From assembly GCA_033060915.1 (NCBI GenBank), contig CM065389.1:10570001-10634000 (forward strand): a stretch of 64,000 nucleotides of DNA, written 5' to 3'. This DNA comes from Euryodendron excelsum. Taxonomy: Eukaryota; Streptophyta; Magnoliopsida; Ericales; Pentaphylacaceae. The position numbers and the translations under genes were made by a program. Below the pieces are notes generated by a model. That model saw only the letters and a list, made by a program, of their open reading frames with translations. It did not search any database and was not told the DNA's origin. Each line of letters starts with the position of its first letter. Positions within the stretch are counted from its first letter, which is position 1. Positions 21,936 to 34,157 of this stretch are shown here, in pieces.

Positions 21936-24926
21936 TTGAAAAGTAAATTGATGGAGAACTCAACGACGGAAGCTATGATCAGACTAACGGCCACTAATTA
22001 TTGGATGTGGAGGCCAAGAATAGAGGATATATTAAATTTGAAAGATTTTTTAGAATCTCTGGATCATAAGAGCGTTAAACCAAAGATGACAAAGGATGAT
22101 GATTGGCTCAAGATGAACAAGAAGACCATTGCCCAAATTCGGCAGTGGATCGATCATAACGTGTTTTATCATGTAGCACAAGAAATGGATGCATATGCTC
22201 TTTGGAAGAAATTGGAGCGTATGTACTAGTCAAAGAATCCACGGAATAAAACCCTCCTAATAAGACGAGTTATAAACCTAAAGCTGAAGATTGGTATTTC
22301 CATGGCCTAGCATACAAGTGAATTCCAGAACCTAGTGAACCAACTTGCCGTAGTAGATTGGGTTTTGAGTGATGAAGAACAGGTAGCCCTATTACTAGGC
22401 TCCCTACTAGACAATTGGAAAACACTGGTAGTCACGCTCAGCAACTTCGCCCTCAATGGGAAGGTATCTATGGAGATGATGAAAGACACACTCTTCAACG
22501 AAGAGTCCAGAAGAAAAGAGACTGGCCTATATCAGTCATATGTCCTCGCTACAGAGAACCGAGGAAGATTCCAAGGCAGAGGACAAAGTTGAGGTAGAGG
22601 TAGAGGAAGAAGCAGAAGTAGAAGCAGAGAAAGGTCATAGGATCCTGGCAGATCTAGTGACAAACATGGCAAGTTTATCTACTATCATTGTGGCATTGGA
22701 GGTCACATGAAAAAAGACTGCTGGAAATTGAAAAGGGAGCAAGGTTAAGGTAATCACCAGCAAAATAAGGAAGATGGTGACACTCTAGTCACCATTAAGG
22801 GAGATGTGGCAATACTATCCGTGGAAGAAGAGATATGCCTCCATATTGCTTGCCAGGATTTTGAATGGGTGGTAGACACAGTAGCCTCCTACCACGCTAT
22901 TCCCCACAACGAGTTTTTCACGATGTACAAAGCTAGAGACTTTGGTACTATGAGAATAGGGAACACCAGTTCATCAAAGATAGTGGGAATTGGTGATGTT
23001 CGAATCCAGACAAACAATGGCTACACGATGGTGTTGAACGATGTTCGACACATGCCTGACCTATGGTTGAATCTTATTTTCGAGATAGCCCTCAATTAAC
23101 AGGGCTATGACACCCATTTCAGCAATGGCACCTGGAAGCTAACAAAATGTGTCATGGTTGTTGCTCGAGGACACATCTATGGCACGCTATACAAAACCAA
23201 TATGAAGGTTTGTTCAGACAACCTCAACGCAGTTGAAGATGAGGTATTACCAAATTTGCGGCATAAAAGACTCGGCCACATATGAGAGAAATGGTTGTTC
23301 ACGTTGGTGAAAAAGGCTCTCATTCCAGCAAACAAGGAGATTGCATTGAACCCCTGCGAGCATTGTTTGTTTGGAAAACAACATCGAGTCTCATTCAATT
23401 CCTCCACACAAAGAAGATCAAAGTTATTGAGTCTGGTACACTCTAACGTTTGTGGTCCCTTTGAAGAGGAGTCATTGGGCAGTAACATGTATTTTGTTAC
23501 CTTCATAGATAATGCTTCACAAAAGGTATAAATGTATTTTTTGAAGACTAATGATCAAGTATTCGAGTACTTCAAGATCTTCCACGCCATAGTAGAAAGG
23601 GAGACTTGCAAGAAGTTGAAGTGTCTCTAGACAAACAATGGAGGCAAGTACACATCCAAGGAGTTCAAGGCATACTGCTCAAAAGGCGGTATTCGTCACG
23701 AGAACATGGTCCCACATACCCCACAGCATAATAGAGTAGCTGAAAGGATGAACCAGACCATTGTGGAAAGAACACGGTGTATACTCAGTATGGCTAATCT
23801 ACTAAAGCCATTTTGGGGTGAAGTTGTTCATGCTGCTTGCTACCTAATTAACAGATCACCATCAATGCCATTGAAGTTCGAAGTTTTAGAGATGGTGTGG
23901 ACTGACAAAAAGGATGTCTCCTACTTTCACCTGAGAGTGTTTGGATGCAAGGCGTTTGTACATGTGTCCAAAGAACAATGGCACAAGCTGGACTTGAAGT
24001 CCATTATATGCATTTTCATTGGTTATAGAGATAAAGAATATGGATACAGACTGTGGGATCCAACAACGAATAATGTCATCAGAAGTAGGGATGTGGTGTT
24101 CCAAGAGGGCCAACTCTACGAGGATTTTGCAAAGTCTAAGAAGTCCAGTTCCAATGTTCCAGAAGACATATGTGATCCTACTCCAGTACATCTTGCCATA
24201 GATACTGATGAAGTCTAGGATGAAGAAGATGAAGAGGAAGAGCGAGTTGAGTAGGGGGAGCAGCAACCCCCTCCACTAGAAGAAAATGAACTTCCACAGC
24301 CAGTTGGTGAGATATCTTCCCAGATTAAAGAGCCTCAACCAAAGATATCAGAGAGAGGCCAATCACTGATTCCATCAAGGAGATATCCGAAATCAGACTA
24401 CATCTTGCTGACAGATAAGGGGGAGCTAGAGAATTTTCAGGAAGCATAGACTCATATGGATAAGCACAAGTGGATGTAAGCCATGCAAGGAGAATTGAGT
24501 TCCTTACACAAGAATCAGACCTATGATCTAGGATAGCTTCCTAAAGGAAGAAAAGTCTTGAGAAATAAGTGGGTGTTCAAACTAAAGAAAGATAGCAGTA
24601 GAAAGCTAGTGAAACACAAAGCTCGATTGGTCATTAATGGTTTCCAGTAGAAGAAAGGAGTTGATTGTGACGAGATATTCTCACCGGTGGTAAAGATAAC
24701 CTTAATTTGAGTTATACTCGGATTGGTAGCCAGCCTGGACTTGGAGCTTGAACAGATGGATGTTTAAACAACTTTTCTGCATGGAGATCTAAAGGAAGAG
24801 ATCTACATGGAGCAGCCAGAAGGGTTTAAAGCTCCCGAGAAAGAACACTTAGTCTGCAAGTTGAAGAAGAGCCTATACGGTCTGAAGCACGCCCAAAGAT
24901 AGTGGTATAATAAGTTTGACTCATTC
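21936..24926 (+). pseudogene. Copia gag-pol, 5' part (gag to reverse transcriptase)
   Basis: Gag runs from about 21952 with TNYWMWRPRIEDIL. A zinc-knuckle relic at about 22679-22725 reads HCGIGGHMKKDC, with its first Cys replaced by Tyr. The protease site at about 22866 reads WVVDTVASYHA. The integrase part holds a GPFEEESLG block, a TNNGGKY relic, and then the only long open stretch, 23706-24218, starting MVPHTPQHNRVAERMNQT. The reverse transcriptase opens at about 24541 with RNKWVFKLK and continues through ARLVINGFQ, LDLELEQMDV and SLYGLK. Many stops (for example at 22227, 22590, 23529, 24216 and 24646) make it non-functional. Most look like C-to-T or G-to-A changes. It breaks at 24926 at the nested insertion. 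Confidence 0.9.
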
Positions 24927-26266
24927 ATGGTTGTCGCGCCCCGTGTTTTGGGGTGTTTAAGGTCCTTTCGACTCGGAGACCCTAAAGCACGGAACTCTGT
25001 CACTAGAACTCGTCCTCCTAGAAGGACAAGTGCGACTAGGTTTGAAAATTGGTTTGACTAAGGGTTTTTTTAGAAAAATAGGAGTCGTCACCTAACTTGA
25101 TTAAGGTGAGTTAGGGCACCTAAAGCTAAGTGTTAATCCGAAGATTAAACTTAGAGTTTTTGAAAATGATTTTGAAAATTCCCTCAAGAAAGGGTTTTTA
25201 GGAAAATAGGTTGTTTGGCAACCTTTGGAAATATTTAAGCCCTTTTTGAAAATAACTTCATTGTAGTCTTTCGAAAACAGAAATCTATGGTCCAGGGGTT
25301 GGTTACGTGTAGGGGAGATATCATAAGATCATCACTCTACCTCGCCCTTTCGGTACCTACATGTCTAATCACCCTTTTGTTCACTCACTAGAATAACCGG
25401 TTACCATTGTCCACTTAATATCCACTTTAGAATTTTGAAAACGGGGTTTAGTCATCACTTTTTGGATGGATGATGAATGATGCAAGGTTTTGGAAGAAGT
25501 TTGAAAATGATGGAGGTTTTGAAAGAGTTTGGAATAGAAACTTTAAATTGATTGGAATTTTTGAAAAAAAGGAATTGGAGTTGAAATAAAAGTTATGACT
25601 GCACCATTTTAGGTTGCCTACGTATCTCATTTGGCGAGAATCAGGTCAATTGTAGTTCAGGCAAGAGCCCGATGGAAAATAGGCGCATTAGGGCCTTTGG
25701 AAGGTTTGAAGACACTTTGGGGTCTTTGGAAAAGTTTAAAACACTTTGAGATCTTTGGAAGTTGAGGACTCTTTGTGGTCTTGGAAGCTTTGACTTGAAA
25801 TTGGATGGTGGCATGTTTTGAAAATGTTTTTGGACCAACTTGAGAGAGTTTTGGAAAAATGCTTTGGTATGACTCAAGAGAACTTGAAAGTGTTTGTGAA
25901 GTCTTGTTTTGAAAACCTTGGAGGCATGACTTTAGAATGTTTTGATGAATTAGTTTTTGAAAATGGTTTTTTGGAAATGGCTAAGGGTTTGGAATCCTCA
26001 TATGGACAACCTTAGAGGTTGTTCTTGATTTATCACTTGTCCTTGGAATCCCTAACCATGAGGGGGCTAGGGACACCTTAGGTTTGTGACCTTTTGAATG
26101 CATTTTTTGGAAATGTCTTGAAGGTAGAGTATAAGGACATTTGAAGAGTTTATAGAGTTGGTTTTTGGAAATCATGAGAGTAGGAGGTTTTGGAAAAATA
26201 GGTTATGAGAATAGTTTACAATTGAATGATAAAAAAAAGGGTTCAAGAGTTTAGAACCTTGAAGTG

Positions 26267-26455
26267 TATTAACCTAAATAGGGTTGGCCTAGGGTTAGGG
26301 GTGACTGAAGGTTAACTATCTTGGGTTGATTTACCCTAGGGTTAAGATGACCAATGGTTAGTTGACTAAGGTTAGGTTAACTTAAGGTTAAGGTGACCTA
26401 GGGTTAGCTAACTAGGGTAGGGCAACTAGGCTCAAGTTAACCTAGGATTGGATTG
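26267..26455 (-). repeat. ggttaacctaggg minisatellite in copy 1
   Basis: Degenerate repeats of words such as ctagggttaggttaac with a period near 30 bases. Equivalent arrays occur in copies 2 and 3, with more units in copy 2. Confidence 0.7.
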
Positions 26456-27241
26456 GAAGATGGTTTTGAAAGTTTGTTTAATACACTTTTGGAAGGAGTT
26501 TTGAAGGACAAAACATGCCATGCGATGGATTTTGGTTGACAATCTTTTTGAAGATCATTTCCATGAAAATTTTGACTCTAGCCAAGGGTATGGTTTATAT
26601 GGTTGGTGATTGGAGACCATTCCAAAGAAGGTTTCCTCATGACCATTATAACCTTTATCTTGACAAGAGTGGGGATTTCAAAAATTAACATAATGATAGC
26701 AATTTTTAGAAAATCATTTTTGATGTTAAGATGGAGAGAATGCATTTTTGAAAATCATCTTTTGAGAAGGATTTTGAAACCACTTTTCAAGGGAATCATT
26801 CCTTCAAGAGAGGGTTCATATGACTAAACAAAAGAGAGAACACTCAAGAGAGGGTTCCATACGGCCATTCCAATCACTACACTTGAAAGAATGGAAATCT
26901 TAAAAATTAGAGAAATAGAAAGCACCCTTTATGCAAGTTAAAATACAATGATGCCAAAATGAGAGTTAGGGGGTTAGTAGGGGTTCTTCTAAGGCATAAT
27001 TCTAAAATTTCATCCTAAACTTCAAAGGGCCAACTCTTGGAACAATTTTTGAAAGAAATGTAGAACTTGGAGATTACATAAAATTAAGAGCAATGTAAGC
27101 ATTATGGAATATGACAATAAGCATAAAATGAAGCTAAGCACACAAGACATGATCAAAATAGTAATATGCAAGGGGTCATGATTCACATACAAGGCTTTTA
27201 GGCTACACCACATAAATAAGTGGCTCCTAGGCCATACCATC

Positions 27242-27846
27242 TGTGGGGGAGTAACCCTCGGCCCAACCCAACGGGTGAGGCCCAATCTGCTCGAATTAAA
27301 ATTGGGGCTACCTGAGGGCCCAAATCAGTTATGAGGGAAGGCCAGCCCACACTGCTGACCTCCTCCAAGCGTAGCCCAGACAGCGAACAGTTTGCCCAAA
27401 CCGCTAGCGGTCTTTAAGCATTAAATGCGGAGTTGACTTGCATTAAATGCACGAGCGCCTGCCCACACAAACGTGGACGTGCACGTCCGGTCAGCCGGAA
27501 TCCTCCACGACGGTGCGCCAGACCCTGCAGGTAGCCAGGCGGCGTCAATGATGATGCCTAACCAGCAGACCATGAGAGCCTGCTGATAGGCCGAGACAAA
27601 ACACACTCCCTGAGGAACTCTATAAAGACCCGAGGAATCGAGAGCCAGGTATGAAAAAGTGAACCCCTGACATACACAACTTTCATTCATCCTTCTCGAT
27701 TAAGCTTGCTAACTTAATCTTCGGAGTGTGATTGGCCCACCTAGGGTCGACCCATTCTAACCCCCTTGTCTTGCAGGAAGAAGTTTGGACTCATCCATTT
27801 GGGGCTTGAGAGCTCGGCCCAGCCTTCCCGAAAAATCCCACTTACA
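27242..27846 (+). repeat. Tat Gypsy 5' LTR
   Basis: 605 bp, TGTGGGGGAG to CTTACA. A tataaag box lies at 27621-27627. The right LTR is 601 bp and lacks four bases in two small gaps. Confidence 0.95.
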
Positions 27847-27847
27847 A

Positions 27848-27866
27848 TTGGCACCGTCTGTGGGAA
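27848..27866 (+). other. Tat Gypsy primer-binding site
   Basis: Directly after the LTR the text ttggcaccgtctgtgggaa matches the primer site commonly seen after LTRs of this lineage. The tRNA is not assigned. The second Gypsy has a similar site at 48764. Confidence 0.6.
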
Positions 27867-27880
27867 GGCTTAGAAAAACC

Positions 27881-29659
27881 ATGAGTCTAAACGACCGGAG
27901 ACATAGGAAAGAAAACTACGACGGGAGAGGCTTCGAAGCCTCCTCCAGTAAAAACCAGACCAGTTCGGCGCACTGCCAATCTACACCAGTAGATCGACAA
28001 AGGAGAATACTGAGGTCAGAGATACGAACGCCCGCTGAAAGCCACCGGGAGATACAAGAGGAAATGCGGAGGGATACGGGGTATGTCAGGGACAAAAACT
28101 TCCGCAGGAACCGTCCTCGAAATCTGGCCCCGTCACCCTCCAGTGGGCGGGTCCCAAACGAGGATACGCTTCGTGCAGCAGAAAGGGAAATTCGGCGGCG
28201 CAGAGAAGAGATAGCCTACCTCACCTCACAGGTGCGGGCAATGAAGGAGGCATTCTCTACAAGGAATGGGCGTCGGAGAGATGGGACCCCAGATCGGGAG
28301 CAGGTTGTTGGCGCTAGGAACGAACCAGCACCACCGATAGGAGGAAGTTACACCCCTAGTACAGCGCGTTGCGTCAACAGGCGCACGGGTCGGCGAAGAG
28401 ACAGGAGCGAAACCCCGCCGCACGACAGTCCAGCGGAGGGAGATCGGTGGAAGGAAGACTGGGAAAAGTGGTACAATAAAAAGCAGGAGGATAGAAGGCA
28501 GCAAACTAAGGAGCGCATAGCCTATGACCTGATGAGAAAGGCCCTTGACCAGATTGCATCCACGCCATTCACTGAGGAGATTGAATCCCATCCAATTCCT
28601 CGAAAATTCACCCCACCAAAGTTCACCCTTTATGACGGGAAGTCCGACCCAATTAATCATGTTCGGCATTACAAACAGCTCATGGTAGTGTGGTGCAGTG
28701 ACCAGATGCTGATGTGTCGAATCTTCCCCTCCAGCCTGGGAAGTGTGGCGTTACGGTGGTTCGACAAATTACCACTTAAATCCGTTTCTAACTGGAGGCA
28801 ACTAGCCGAACTCTTCACAGTCCGTTTCATAGCAAATAGCCTACAGCCGAAGGAAGTTGATTTCTTGCTGACATTGCGAAAAGAGGAGGGAGAAGGATTG
28901 CGAGCATACGCCCGACGCTACTGGGAAGCTTATAACGAGATTGACGAGTGCAGCGAGCAGTTAGCTGTAACTCAGTTCAAGATCGGCCTTCCCAGGAAGC
29001 ATCGCTTACGACAATCCCTAATGAAGAAACCAGCCCTCACCATACAGGAACTAATGCTGAGGATCGAGCGCTATGCGCGGCTAGACGAGGACGTACCCTA
29101 GGGGGAGACAACCAAGGTCGGCGCTGCAGCCGAAAAGACAAATAAGAAGGATGCCAAGAAGCCCCGATCAAAAGACATCGGTCGAGGAAAAAGAGTGATT
29201 GATGAGCTCTACACAGTCTTTAAAGACCCTATCTATAAAATATTGCCCCAGATCCGCGATAAGCCCTTCTTCAAGTGGCCACCAAAGCTGGGGGGAGATC
29301 CAGCAACTAGGGACCAGAAGAGGTTCTGTTCCTACCACCGCGAGAAGGGGCACAAGACAGAGCAGTGTCGGCATCTGAAATCCCATTTGGAAGATTTAGC
29401 CAAAGCAGGCCACCTCGACCAATTCATTGATCGGGAGAAGACTAAAGTTGAAGCCGAGCAACCACGAATGCAAGAAGCAGCCCAGAAAGAACCAGAAGTA
29501 AGGCCGGTTCGGGTAATCAACGTGCTGCACGGTTCGGCCGAATCAGGAACCATCGACCCACATAAGTACCGAGTCGAGATGCAGAAGGCTGCACACCTGA
29601 GGGAAAATGATGCAGATACAACCACCCAGCAAGAAAGCCAAGGTTGGCAATGCCCATGA
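27881..29659 (+). pseudogene. Tat Gypsy gag
   Basis: The first ATG after the primer site, 27881, opens a frame that runs to a TAG at 29099-29101 and then continues in the same frame to 29659. The N-terminal half is Arg/Glu-rich and hydrophilic. The central capsid-like part starts around 28600 (RKFTPPKFTLYDGKSDP) and continues through LRWFDKLP and FLLTLRKEEGEGL. After the stop comes a zinc-knuckle-like FCSYHREKGHKTEQC at about 29325-29370, binding RNA in working copies. The single TAG and the later one-base shift to the pol frame are the only defects. The normal product would coat the element RNA in cytoplasmic particles. Confidence 0.88.
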
Positions 29660-32600
29660 GTCCATCTCCTTCACCGACGAGGATCTCGCTGGGGTACAGA
29701 TCCCCCATAATGATGCCTTGGTTGTTACGTTAAGAATGGCGGACTGTGACGTCAGAAGATTGATCATCGACCAAGGGAGTTCATCTGAAGTTATGTACTA
29801 TAACTTGTTCAAACAATTGGGGCTCGAGGAGTCAGACCTCCAACCGTCGCTTAACCCGTTGGTCGGCTTCAGCTCGGACCCAGTCTGGCCCATGGGTAAA
29901 GTGACGATTCCTGTAATGGCCGGAGGGATCACATCACAAACCAAATTCCTGATGGTTAACGTACCATCCCCCTACAATGCCATCATGGGACGAACCTGGT
30001 TGCACCTCATGAAGGCCGTTCCCTCCACGTACCATCAGTTGCTTCGGTTTTCGACCCCAGCAGGAGTTGGCGAGATAAGGGGGGACCAGGTGACTGCCAA
30101 ACGCTGTTTTCTAACAGCATGTGCGACCAAGACAAAATCTGAGAAAGTGCAAATGATGGAGCTGCATGAAGACACCCCCACCATTGACGATGTGGGACAG
30201 ATGCCCGAGAATAAAGCTGTGGAGGACCTGAAGAAGATATACATAGATCGGCAAGGGGAAAAATACTTCGTCATCGGCACCTCTTTGTCTAAACAAGAGA
30301 AAAAATCCCTCATTGAGTTACTGACAGACTTCCTGGAAGTATTCGCTTGGACCCCTTATGACATGCCTGGGATCGGCGCCGACGTCGCTTGTCATCGCCT
30401 TAATGTTAACCCAAATTGCCGACCTGTTATCCAAAAGGGGAGAAGGGCAGCTACCCAGCATGTGGACGCTGTCTTGGAGGAAACAGAGAAGCTTTTGGAA
30501 GCTGGAGCGATTCGAGAGATCAACTACCCAAGCTGGTTGTCAAACACCGTTGTAGTAAAAAAGAAGGACGGCAAATGGAGGGTTTGTGTAGACTTCACTG
30601 ACCTCAACAGGGCATGCCCCAAAGATCCATTCCCCCTGCTCAAAATTGACCAGCTTGTGGATGCAACCGCCGGCTTCGGGAGGATGAGTTTCCTGGATGC
30701 CTATCGTGGATACCATCAGATCCCACTTCACCCCGACGACCAAGAGAAAACAACCTTCATCACCCCAAGGGGTATTTACTGCTATAGAGTTATGCCCTTT
30801 GGCCTGAAGAACGCCGGAGCCACATATCAGCGACTGGTCACAAAGATGTTCAAGACGCAGCTCGGCAGAACTGTCGAGGTCTACATCGATGACATGGTGG
30901 TAAAAAGAAAACTGAGCGACACCCACTTGGCGGACCTAAAGGAGGTACTCTGTATCCTGAAAGACTACAAAATGCGGCTGAACGCTTCAAAATGTGTCTT
31001 CGGGGTTGGCTCAAGCAAGTTCCTAGGGTTCCTGGTTACGCATCGGGGTATTGAAATGGACCCCCGGTAGATTAGTGCAATTCAGAGCGTTCACGCTCCA
31101 AAGAATGCCAAAGAGGTTCAGAGATTGACAGGAATGGCCGCTGCACTCAACAGATTCATCAGCCATTCATCGGACAGGTGCCGACCCTTCTTCCAGCTCC
31201 TTAAGAACCATGAGCAGTTCGAGTGGACCCCTGAGTGTGACTCTGCCCTTGCTGACCTAAAAAACTACCTAACCAAACCACCCCTGCTCTCCACGCTTGT
31301 CCAGCACGAGGAGCTCTTCCTCTACCTTGCGGTGTCAGACCACGCAGTCAGCGCGGTCCTACTCAGGCAAGAAAATCGGCAACAATTCCCAGTCTATTAC
31401 GTCAGCAAAACCCTTCTTGGAGCCGAGAGCAGGTATCTACCCCTCGAAAAGCTGACACTTGCACTAGTAGTAGCATCCCGAAAGTTGGTGCATTACTTCA
31501 GATCTCACACCATTAACGTCCTCACCAACCACCAGCTCAAACCTCTTCTAAGGAAAGCCGACTTCTCAGGAAGAATTGCAAAATGGGCCGTGGAGTTAGG
31601 GGAGTTCGACATCAAGTTCCAACCTAGATCGACAGTGAAGGGGCAGGTTCTTGCAGATTTTATTGCCGAGTTCTCTTTCGAGATGGCACCAGGCGAAAAA
31701 CAGACCCCAGCAACTGGCCAACCGCAACGCGAACTCCCCCTGGACCTTTGGGAACAATCTGATCATTGGAAACTCTACGTGGACAGAGCTTCCAATGACC
31801 GGGGGGCAGGATCAGGCATCGTACTCGTTACACCAGATGGTCTAACCATCGAGCAAGCCATCAAGCTGGAGTTCACTGCCTCCAACAATGAGTCAGAATA
31901 CGAGGCCTTGCTCGCCGGAATACGTCGAGCCATTGAGCTTCGAATTCCCGAAATCGTCATATACTCGAACTCCTTACTTGTCGTAAATCAAATCACAGGG
32001 GAATACGTCGCGAAGAATGACAGAATGACGCTGTACCTAGTAAAGGCCAAGGAACTGCTCGGCCAATTTAAAAGCTACAAGCTTCGACAGATTAGCCGAG
32101 ATAACAACTCACATGTGGATGCCTTAGCGACCCTGGCCACGGCTCTAAAATCTGATTCGAGAAGGACGATCAACGTGGAAACCCTTGACAAACCCAGCAT
32201 TCTCCGCGAGGAGGAGGAAGCCCTAACAGCGGAGAAGCTGGGACCATCATGGATGGACCCAATCATTTCTTACCTTGACACAGACAAGCTGCCAGACGAT
32301 AAGGCTGAAGCTCGGCAAATCAAGCATGCATCTCTCAGGTATTGGCTGTCGCTAGGTAAGGAACTTTACAGACGTTCCTTTACAGGTCCTTATTTGCACT
32401 GTGTCCATCCGGACCAGATACAGAGCGTCTTGTTCGAAATCCATGAAGGGATATGTGGAAGTCATGTCGGCGGAAGATCGATAGCGCACCGAGCCATCTC
32501 ACAGGGATACTAGTGGCCTTACATGCAGAAGGATGCAGCCCAGTACGTCCTGAGGTGCGACAAATGTCAGAGGTTTTCCCCCATTATCCACCAGCCAGCT

Positions 32601-33491
32601 GAAGATCTTACTACTATCACTAGTCCGTGGCCTTTCGCTCAGTGGGGACTGGACATTGTCGGACCTTTGCCTCGGGCTCCGGGCAACAAAAGGTTTCTCA
32701 TCATGGCCACCGATTACTTTACCAAATGGGTAGAAGTGGAACCTTTATCAAACATCAGGGAAATTGATGCCAAAAGGTTCGTATGGAAAAGCATTGTCAC
32801 CAAATTCGGGTTGCCCCGTGCCATTGTATCAGATAATGGCACCCAGTTCGATGGTAACATCTTTAGATCATTTTGCGAAGGATTGGGGATCAGAAACTAT
32901 TACTCAACACCAGCCTATCCCCAATGCAACGGACAAGCCGAAATTTCAAATAAAACCATGCTGAACGGAGTCAAGAAGCGTCTTGAAAAAGCCAAGGGGA
33001 AGTGGACAGAAGAGCTACCCAATGTCTTTTGGTCCTACAGAACAACCCCAAGGAGGTCCACAGGAGAAACGCTGTTCTCCTTGGCATACGGGGTGGAGGC
33101 AGTCATCCCCCTGGAGATTGGACTACCAACTATCAGATTGACAGCTTTTGACACCGGTGTTAATGATCAAACGGTTGCAAGAGACCTGGATCTTGTCGAA
33201 GAAAGAAGGGAAACCGCCTTGATCAGACTCACAGAGTATTAGCGACAGCTTAAACGCTCTTACAACAAGCGGGTCCGCCCAAGAGACTTTGCTCCAAGAG
33301 ATCTGGTTTTACGAAAAGTATTGGGGGCAACCAAGAAGGCGGCAAATGGAAAGCTCGGCCCAAATTGGGAAGGCCCCTACAGGGTCACATCCCAGGTCAG
33401 CTTCGGCGCATACAGACTGGAGACCGTCGAAGAAGGGCGACCGTTGCCGCGACCATGGAATGCGACCAACTTGAGGAAATTCTACCAGTGA
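29607..33491 (+). pseudogene. Tat Gypsy pol (protease, reverse transcriptase, RNase H x2, integrase)
   Basis: The frame is +1 to gag. The protease site reads [13 protein letters not shown] (about 29760-29800). The reverse transcriptase spans about 30400-31060 with the [13 protein letters not shown] block and the YIDD active site at 30883. RNase H follows from 31310, then a second, archaeal-type RNase H from about 31767 (YVDRASN, NNESEYEALLAG). In that domain the usual SDS Asp is Asn (31967-31969). The integrase has an HHCC zinc part ending CDKCQR, and DDE residues within LDIVGPL, SDNGTQF and GQAE, so its catalytic triad is complete. In-frame TAG codons at 31068, 32511 and 33240 break the frame. 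Each is one base from a Gln or Tyr codon. Pol ends at TGA 33489-33491. Confidence 0.92.
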
Positions 33492-33596
33492 TATGAAGCC
33501 CCAGACACTATAACAGTCCATGAAATGTATAAAGCTCAGCTGAAGAATCAATGAAAATGAAGTTATTCAAATGACTCTACTCTGACCATTCTGCGC

Positions 33597-34020
33597 AAAA
33601 CAAAAACCAAGTGTAAAAACTTGGTCCTGTCCAAGTTGGGCAGGTCGGCCAAAGAAGGCCAAAACAAAAACCAAGTGTAAAAACTTGGTCTTGTCCAAGT
33701 TGGGCAGGTTGGCCAAAGAAGGCCAAAACAAAAACCAAGTGCAAAAACTTGGTCCTGTCCAAGTTGGGCAGGTCGGCCAAAGAAGGCCAAAACAAAAACC
33801 AAGTGTAAAAACTTGGTCCTGTCCAAGTTGGGCAGGTCGGCCAAAGAAGGCCAAAACAAAAACCAAGTGCAAAAACTTGGTCCTGTCCAAGTTGGGTAGG
33901 TCGGCCAAAGAAGGCGAAAACAAAAACCGAGTGTAACAACTTGGTCCTGTCCAATTGGGCAGGTCGGCCAAAGAAGGCCAAAACAAAAGCCGAATGTCAA
34001 TCCTGTCCAAATTGAACAGA
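33597..34020 (+). repeat. 64-bp tandem repeat, about 6.5 units
   Basis: Units start at 33597, 33661, 33725, 33789, 33853, 33917 and 33980, each beginning aaaacaaaaacc. Every unit contains the hairpin ccaag...cttgg and a ggccaaagaaggcc word. The array lies between the end of pol and the end of the antisense gene. Confidence 0.95.
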
Positions 34021-34157
34021 TCAGCCAAAAAAACTAAAGAAAGAAATTAAGTCTAAACGACAAAATCAGATAGAGGAGATTCAGTAATAAACAACAAACG
34101 AGTTTTTCTCATTAAAAGGCATTGGTGGTTACAAAACTGGAGAAAGAGAAAGAAAAG

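Noticed and set aside
23886..24266. Minus-strand frame of 126 codons
   Set aside because: It is opposite the Copia integrase frame and has no supporting motif.
27421..27690. Minus-strand frame of 89 codons, repeated at 36922-37179
   Set aside because: Both lie in the two LTRs of the Tat Gypsy; the copy is due to LTR identity, with no known domain.
33597..34020. Possible CRISPR-like array
   Set aside because: The units are contiguous and alike over the full 64 bases, with no unique spacers, and the setting is a plant retroelement.
33563..34028. Three overlapping minus-strand open frames of 134-153 codons
   Set aside because: They are translations of the 64-bp tandem repeat in three frames; the period, not selection, keeps them open.
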